From the NCBI GenBank assembly GCA_002320035.1, contig DCJL01000028.1, positions 17,392 to 35,407 on the forward strand: a stretch of 18,016 nt of DNA. Reading direction: 5' to 3'. Shown piece after piece: positions 13,895-18,016 of the stretch. The notes below the pieces were generated by a model. That model did no database searches. It was not told the DNA's origin and saw only the letters and a program-made list of their open reading frames with translations. The position numbers and the translations under genes were made by a program. The stretch's first letter is position 1, and every line of letters begins with the position of its first letter. This DNA is from Clostridiales bacterium UBA1701 (GTDB lineage Bacteria; Bacillota; Clostridia; Oscillospirales; Oscillospiraceae).

Positions 13895-13915
13895 TGTCTG
13901 TACCAGGAGGTAAAA

Positions 13916-16243
13916 ATGCAAACAACGATGTGTTCCCGCTGCGGAAAGAACGTGGCGATCATATTCATAACCAAGATAGAAAATGGCCAGACCAGAAATG
14001 AGGGCCTGTGCCTTAAGTGCGCCAGGGAGCTGCACATAAAGCCCGTGGACGATGTGATAAACAGGATGGGCATATCAGACGAGGACCTGGAGAGCCTCTC
14101 CGGGGACATGATGAGCGCCTTCAACGGCGCGGAAGAGCTGATGACCATGGACGAGGATGACGCAGACCAGGAGGATGACGGAAAAACCGCCACCTTTCCT
14201 TTTCTCAGCCGCCTTTTTGGCGGTCCGAGCGGCCAGGGTGGCCCCGACAGCGCGGAAAGCCGATCACGGCAGGAGCAGCCCAGAGAAAGCGGCAAAGCCC
14301 AGAAACGCAAGTTCTTGGACAATTACTGCATTGACCTGAGCGCCAGAGCCAAAGAGGGAAAGCTGGACGCCATGATAGGCCGGGAGGAGGAACTGGAGCG
14401 GGTGATCCAGATCCTCAACCGCCGCCAGAAGAATAACCCCTGCCTCATAGGCGAGCCCGGTGTGGGCAAGACCGCCATAGCCGAGGGCCTGGCCCAGCGC
14501 ATCGCCATGGGCAATGTGCCCTGCAAGCTGCAGGATAAGCAGGTTTTCCTGCTGGATCTGACTGCCCTTGTGGCGGGCACCCAGTTCCGGGGCCAGTTTG
14601 AAAGCCGCATGAAGGGGCTGATAGAGGAGATACGCCGCCAGGGCAACATTATCCTTGTGATAGACGAGGTCCATAACATTGTGGGCGCCGGGGATGCGGA
14701 GGGCAGTATGAACGCGGCCAATATCTTAAAGCCCGCCCTGTCCAGGGGCGAGATTCAGGTGATCGGCGCTACGACCTTTGCCGAGTACCGCAAGCACATC
14801 GAGAAGGACTCTGCCCTGGAGCGCCGCTTCCAGCCTGTCACCGTCAGCGAGCCCTCCATCGAGGACAGCATAAAAATAATCCGGGGCATCGCCCACTACT
14901 ATGAGGAGTATCACGGCGTCAGCATATCCGATGAGATGTGCCGCCAGGCGGTCATCATGAGCGAGCGCTATATAAGCGACCGTTTCCTCCCCGACAAGGC
15001 GATTGACCTGATAGACGAAGCCTGCTCCGACGTGAACCTCAAGGACGAGAACATCAACCGCCGCATGCTTGCACAGAGGGACCTTGAAAATATCCGCTTC
15101 GAGCGGGAGGCCCTCATGTCTGCCGATGCGCCCAAGGGCGAAACGCTGACGGATGAAATGCTGGATAAGCGCTACGCCAGAGTGGCCCAGCTGCGCAGCC
15201 GGGAAATTCAGCTCCAGCAGGAGCTGGATGCCCTCGCGGAAAAGGGCCGGCCGGAGCTTAGCATGGATAATCTGGCCCGCATCATAGAGCTTTGGACTAA
15301 GATCCCCGCCTCTACTATAAAAGAGGATGAGCTGGAGCGGCTGGCGAAGCTGGACGAAAGGCTCCGGGCCCACATTGTGGGGCAGGATGAGGCCATAAAC
15401 GCTGTCTGCGCCGCCATAAAGCGCAGCCGGGTGGGGCTGAAGGTCAAGCGTAAGCCTGTGAGCTTTATTTTTGTGGGTGGCACGGGCGTGGGCAAGACAG
15501 AGCTTGTAAAGCGCCTTGCGGCGGATATGTTTGACAGCCCCGAGTCCCTCATAAGGCTTGACATGTCCGAGTTTATGGAGAAATTCTCCGTCTCCCGCAT
15601 TATCGGCTCCCCTCCCGGTTATGTAGGCTATGACGAAGCGGGGCAGCTCACAGAGAAAATCCGCCGTAAGCCCTACTCCGTGGTGCTTTTTGACGAGATA
15701 GAAAAGGCCCATCCGGATGTGATGAACATTTTGCTCCAGATTCTGGATGACGGCCGCATAACCGACGCCCAGGGCAGAACCGTAAACTTTGAAAACACCA
15801 TAATCATCATGACCACCAATGCCGGCAGCAACAGCAAGACCGGCAGCGTGGGCTTCGGCGGCAGCCTCAGCGATATGAGCCGGGAGCGGGCCATGAAGGC
15901 TCTCAACGAATTCCTGCGGCCGGAGTTTATCAACCGGGTGGACGAGGTGATCTGCTTCAACCAGCTCAGCGAGGACAACTTCCGCTCCATAGCCGCCCTG
16001 ATGCTGGGCGAGGTGAAAACCGCCATGGAGGGCAGGGGGATGGAACTCTGCTGGGAGGAAAGCCTTGTGGATTACCTCGTGAAGAAAGGCTACTCCGTCA
16101 CCTACGGAGCGAGAAATCTTCGCAGGCTCATCCAGAAAGAGATAGAGGATCTGATTGCCGGGAAGCTCATAGAGCTTCGGGGGGCCGAGATCAAGAAGAT
16201 CACGCTTTTTGCCGATGAGGGCGGCGTGAAAGTTGAGGTTTGA
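13916..16243 (+). CDS. clpE: ClpE-like AAA+ unfoldase (Clp protease ATP-binding subunit) with N-terminal zinc finger
   Basis: This is a two-AAA+-domain Hsp100 chaperone that probably unfolds proteins for ClpP. It has 775 residues. The N-terminus is a four-cysteine zinc finger (Cys6, Cys9, Cys32, Cys35), as in ClpE, and not the double Clp-N repeat of ClpC. A flexible linker (about 41-130) contains a strongly acidic patch near 78-89. AAA1 has Walker A GEPGVGKTA (179-187) and Walker B ILVIDEVHN (246-254). A short helical middle segment lies at about 385-445. AAA2 has Walker A GGTGVGKTE (521-529) and Walker B VVLFDEIEKAHPD (589-601). VGF (645-647) matches the ClpP-docking tripeptide. The perfect GGAGG 5 bases before ATG 13916 supports the start. 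No CtsR box is visible. The macro-domain gene follows after 22 bases. ClpC is the main alternative name. Confidence 0.9.
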   Translation: MQTTMCSRCGKNVAIIFITKIENGQTRNEGLCLKCARELHIKPVDDVINRMGISDEDLESLSGDMMSAFNGAEELMTMDEDDADQEDDGKTATFPFLSRLFGGPSGQGGPDSAESRSRQEQPRESGKAQKRKFLDNYCIDLSARAKEGKLDAMIGREEELERVIQILNRRQKNNPCLIGEPGVGKTAIAEGLAQRIAMGNVPCKLQDKQVFLLDLTALVAGTQFRGQFESRMKGLIEEIRRQGNIILVIDEVHNIVGAGDAEGSMNAANILKPALSRGEIQVIGATTFAEYRKHIEKDSALERRFQPVTVSEPSIEDSIKIIRGIAHYYEEYHGVSISDEMCRQAVIMSERYISDRFLPDKAIDLIDEACSDVNLKDENINRRMLAQRDLENIRFEREALMSADAPKGETLTDEMLDKRYARVAQLRSREIQLQQELDALAEKGRPELSMDNLARIIELWTKIPASTIKEDELERLAKLDERLRAHIVGQDEAINAVCAAIKRSRVGLKVKRKPVSFIFVGGTGVGKTELVKRLAADMFDSPESLIRLDMSEFMEKFSVSRIIGSPPGYVGYDEAGQLTEKIRRKPYSVVLFDEIEKAHPDVMNILLQILDDGRITDAQGRTVNFENTIIIMTTNAGSNSKTGSVGFGGSLSDMSRERAMKALNEFLRPEFINRVDEVICFNQLSEDNFRSIAALMLGEVKTAMEGRGMELCWEESLVDYLVKKGYSVTYGARNLRRLIQKEIEDLIAGKLIELRGAEIKKITLFADEGGVKVEV

Positions 16244-16265
16244 AATCTGAATGTTGAGGTGTGCC

Positions 16266-16790
16266 ATGAGCGAGAGAATTGAGATTATCGCGGGTGACAT
16301 TACCCGCCAGAATGTTGACGCGATCGTGAACGCTGCCAACTGCTCCCTTCTGGGGGGCGGCGGGGTCGACGGGGCCATCCATCGCGCTGCCGGGCCGGAG
16401 CTTCTGGCCGAGTGCAGGAGCCTCAACGGCTGCGAGACCGGCAAGGCCAAAATAACCCGGGGCTACCGGCTCCCGGCAAAGTTCGTCATCCACACGCCCG
16501 GTCCCGTCTGGCACGGCGGCTCCCGGGGAGAGGAAGCGCTGCTGGCCTCCTGCTACCGTTCCTGCCTGGAACTGGCCTCCGCGAACGGCTGCAGAACCAT
16601 AGATTTTCCCTCCATCAGCACCGGGGTCTATCATTTTCCTCTGGAGAAAGCCTCCAGAATTGCCGTTGGCGTCATCGCCGGATACCTGGCGGAGCACCCG
16701 GAAATAGAGCGGGCGCGCATGGTCTGCTTTGACGGGCGCACGGAGGAGCACTATAAAAAGGCGCTGGCAGAGCTTGAGGTGCGGCTATGA
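16266..16790 (+). CDS. Macro domain protein, MacroD/YmdB-type ADP-ribose hydrolase
   Basis: This single-domain macro protein of 174 residues probably hydrolyses O-acetyl-ADP-ribose or removes ADP-ribose from proteins or nucleic acids. The family signatures are clear: GDITRQNVDAIVNAAN (10-25), the catalytic loop GGGGVDGAIHRAAG (30-43), VIHTPGPVW (74-82) and the phosphate loop SISTGVYHFP (116-125). I chose ATG 16266, which has GAGGTG 4 bases upstream, over an in-frame ATG at 16251. It lies 22 bases after the ClpE-like gene, and its TGA overlaps the start of the rhomboid gene (ATGA), which indicates coupled translation. Which ADP-ribosylated substrate it acts on cannot be read from the sequence. 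Confidence 0.93.
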   Translation: MSERIEIIAGDITRQNVDAIVNAANCSLLGGGGVDGAIHRAAGPELLAECRSLNGCETGKAKITRGYRLPAKFVIHTPGPVWHGGSRGEEALLASCYRSCLELASANGCRTIDFPSISTGVYHFPLEKASRIAVGVIAGYLAEHPEIERARMVCFDGRTEEHYKKALAELEVRL

Positions 16791-17350
16791 AGCGCCTTGT
16801 AAAGCTGCAGTACAATTCCCCTGTGGTGCTGACCTTCGCTCTATGCTCTCTGGGGGCGCTGCTGCTGGGCTTTGCGACGGACGGATGGACCACAGAGAAG
16901 CTTTTCAGCGTTTACCGCTGTTCTCTGGCCGATGCGCTGGCCTATCCCCGCTTTGTGCTCCATGTGCTGGGGCACAGCGGCTATTCCCACTATATCGGCA
17001 ATATGATGATGGTTCTGGTGGTTGGCCCGCCTCTTGAGGAAAAGTACGGCAGCCGCAGCCTGTTTTGGGCTATTTTTCTCACGGCGCTGGTGGCCGGACT
17101 GGTTCAGTGGCTCTTTTTCCCGAACACGGCCCTGCTGGGCGCTTCGGGAATTGTGTTTATGATGATCGTCATGTCCTCTCTGTCCGGGATGAAGGACGGG
17201 CATATTCCCATCACCCTGATTCTGGTGCTGCTTCTCTATGTGGGCGGGGAGATCGTGGACGGGGTCATGCTCAGCGACAATGTCTCCCAGCTTACCCATA
17301 TAATCGGAGGCGTCTGCGGCGCTTTCATGGGCATTAGTATGAGGCGCTGA
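16787..17350 (+). CDS. Rhomboid family intramembrane serine protease
   Basis: This is a 187-residue membrane protein with about six hydrophobic segments and the rhomboid catalytic arrangement. Ser120 sits in GASGIVFMM, and His171 in THIIGGVCGAFMG would complete the dyad. An upstream HSGYSHYIGNMMM segment (63-75) provides the conserved His68 and Asn72 that line the oxyanion site. Rhomboids cut transmembrane helices of partner proteins; the substrate is unknown. All key residues are present, so it should be active. The ATG overlaps the macro gene stop by four bases, and the DUF523 gene starts 3 bases after its own stop, making a tightly coupled trio. The protein is short for a rhomboid and lacks extra domains. 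Confidence 0.88.
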   Translation: MKRLVKLQYNSPVVLTFALCSLGALLLGFATDGWTTEKLFSVYRCSLADALAYPRFVLHVLGHSGYSHYIGNMMMVLVVGPPLEEKYGSRSLFWAIFLTALVAGLVQWLFFPNTALLGASGIVFMMIVMSSLSGMKDGHIPITLILVLLLYVGGEIVDGVMLSDNVSQLTHIIGGVCGAFMGISMRR

Positions 17351-17353
17351 GCG

Positions 17354-17791
17354 ATGGAGAGATTACTTATAAGCGCCTGCCTCCTGGGCGTAAGCTGCAA
17401 ATACAGCGGCGGAAGCAATGCCCTCGCCCCAAAGATCCTGGCGGCGCTGAGAGAGCGCTTTACGCTTGTCCCCGTCTGCCCGGAGACTGCCGGCGGCCTG
17501 CCCGTTCCCAGAACGCCCGGCGAGCGGCGCGGTGGGCGGGTCATTGCCCGGGACGGGGAAGACGTAACAGCGGCGTTTGAAAAAGGGGCGGAAACGGCCC
17601 TCGGCCTTGCCCGGCGCTTTGGCTGTGAAAGGGCGCTTTTAAAAGAAAACAGCCCTTCCTGCGGCAGCGGCCGGATATATGACGGCAGCTTCAGCGGCCG
17701 GCTCATCCCCGGAGACGGGCTGACGGCGGAAAAGCTGAAAGAAGCCGGGCTCACGCTTTATGGCGAGGGCCGGGTAAAAGAATTGATATAA
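17354..17791 (+). CDS. DUF523 family protein, TudS-like
   Basis: This 145-residue protein has the DUF523 signatures SACLLGVSCKYSGGSN (7-22), VCPETAGGLPVPR (41-53) and LLKENSPSCGSGRIYDG (95-111). One characterised member of DUF523, TudS, is a [4Fe-4S]-dependent desulfidase that converts 2-thiouracil to uracil. Cys9, Cys42 and Cys103 are the natural candidates for three cluster ligands, leaving a free iron site; this is inference from conservation as I know it. Cys15 and Cys91 are additional. GAGG lies 9 bases before the ATG, and the rhomboid stop lies 3 bases upstream. It is the last gene of the cluster. The stop codon falls inside a tandem 10-base duplication. Confidence 0.9.
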   Translation: MERLLISACLLGVSCKYSGGSNALAPKILAALRERFTLVPVCPETAGGLPVPRTPGERRGGRVIARDGEDVTAAFEKGAETALGLARRFGCERALLKENSPSCGSGRIYDGSFSGRLIPGDGLTAEKLKEAGLTLYGEGRVKELI

Positions 17792-17800
17792 ATTGATATA
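17781..17800 (+). repeat. Tandem 10-bp duplication across the DUF523 stop codon
   Basis: AATTGATATA occurs twice in direct tandem (17781-17790 and 17791-17800). The first copy supplies the last codons (Leu-Ile) and most of the TAA stop. It looks like a replication-slippage duplication and does not alter the encoded protein. Confidence 0.7.
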
Positions 17801-17806
17801 ATTTGA

Positions 17807-17845
17807 ATTCCCCCCATATCCCGTACAGTGGGATATGGGGGGAAT
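17807..17845. repeat. Perfect 16-bp hairpin after the DUF523 gene
   Basis: Bases 17807-17822 pair perfectly with 17830-17845 (loop GTACAGT), with a C6/G6 core. It lies 15 bases after the DUF523 stop, where a terminator is expected, but there is no T-tract on either strand. It may still end transcription or protect the 3' end of the message. Confidence 0.6.
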
Positions 17846-18016
17846 CGAGACTGTCAAAGAACGTTTTCTGAAGCGAAACCATATGGGCCGCGGGGGAGCT
17901 TGAGGGGGCAAGGCCCGCCTCAAATGGGATAAGCCGCCGTCAAAGGGCCTGAAAACAGGCCGTTTGCGCGAAGCGGCGTTTTGACGCTGTCAAAACGCCC
18001 GGCGGAAAGCGCAGTC
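17846..18016. other. Hairpin-rich intergenic end of window, no gene seen
   Basis: I see no supportable gene here. The stretch holds a 6-bp hairpin (17946-17951 with 17956-17961, loop AAAA) and an 11-bp hairpin (17975-17985 with 17989-17999, loop GCT). It also contains three copies of GTCAAA (17853, 17939, 17989). It may be a leader or intergenic repeat of a gene beyond the window. Confidence 0.4.

Noticed and set aside
13145..14035. Minus-strand open frame of 296 codons opposite the cvpA-like gene
   Set aside because: It spans two genes and the ClpE ribosome binding site and has a His/Gln-rich antisense composition with no domain.
14726..16450. Minus-strand open frame of 574 codons opposite the ClpE-like gene
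   Set aside because: It is antisense to a gene with all AAA+ motifs intact, has His- and Leu-rich shadow composition, and arises from GC-rich third codon positions.
17639..17923. Minus-strand open frame over the DUF523 3' end and the 16-bp hairpin
   Set aside because: It is antisense to the conserved SPSCGSG region, has Pro/Ala-rich composition and no ribosome binding site.
17853..17994. GTCAAA copies as CtsR heat-shock operators
   Set aside because: CtsR sites are tandem heptads three bases apart; these copies are about 50-85 bases apart and lie downstream of the clp gene, not before it.
1..18016. CRISPR array, tRNA, rRNA or T-box/SAM/cobalamin riboswitch
   Set aside because: No regularly spaced direct repeats, cloverleaf or long structured leaders were visible; the cysK and sdaAB leaders are only about 30 and 60 bases.

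Overview
The window is a gene-dense, GC-rich stretch of chromosome from what looks like an anaerobic, endospore-forming member of the Clostridia, probably Oscillospiraceae-like. The evidence is the spoIIGA-sigE sporulation pair, an oxygen-sensitive two-subunit iron-sulfur serine dehydratase, an ECF transporter module linked to truA, strong AGGAGG-type ribosome binding sites and sigma-A-type promoters. The family-level assignment is inference from gene content and style. I see no rRNA, tRNA, CRISPR array, insertion sequence or phage gene.

Layout. Positions 1-130 hold two hairpin terminators and a promoter for a MATE efflux gene (130-1512, +). A bidirectional terminator separates it from a minus-strand block read right to left: cysK (5959-5018) with a consensus promoter and its own terminator, spoIIGA (4825-4013), sigE (3978-3256), then sdaAB-sdaAA (3104-1556) from its own promoter. 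After a divergent intergenic region comes a sortase-type surface protein with InlB-like repeats (6178-8445, +), ended by a terminator shared with a small unidentified minus-strand reading frame (8785-8522).

From 8872 onward all genes are on the plus strand. The first run is an RlmI-like methyltransferase, ecfA1, ecfA2, ecfT and truA, very tightly packed and apparently served by one promoter at 8807-8835. After an 87-bp gap containing an AT-rich palindrome come a CvpA-family membrane protein, a ClpE-like AAA+ unfoldase with an N-terminal zinc finger, and a tightly coupled trio: macro-domain protein, rhomboid protease and DUF523/TudS-like protein. The right end (17792-18016) has no gene I can support but is rich in hairpins.

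How the genes relate. SpoIIGA is the protease that activates pro-sigma-E. EcfA1, EcfA2 and EcfT form the energising module of vitamin or metal importers. SdaAA and SdaAB form one enzyme that breaks down serine, while CysK makes cysteine. Most genes are housekeeping. The parts that best repay a second look are the clpE-macro-rhomboid-DUF523 cluster, the palindrome before cvpA, the small minus-strand frame at 8522-8785, the variant sortase signal of the surface protein, and the hairpin-rich right edge. I did not find a clearly new biological system.
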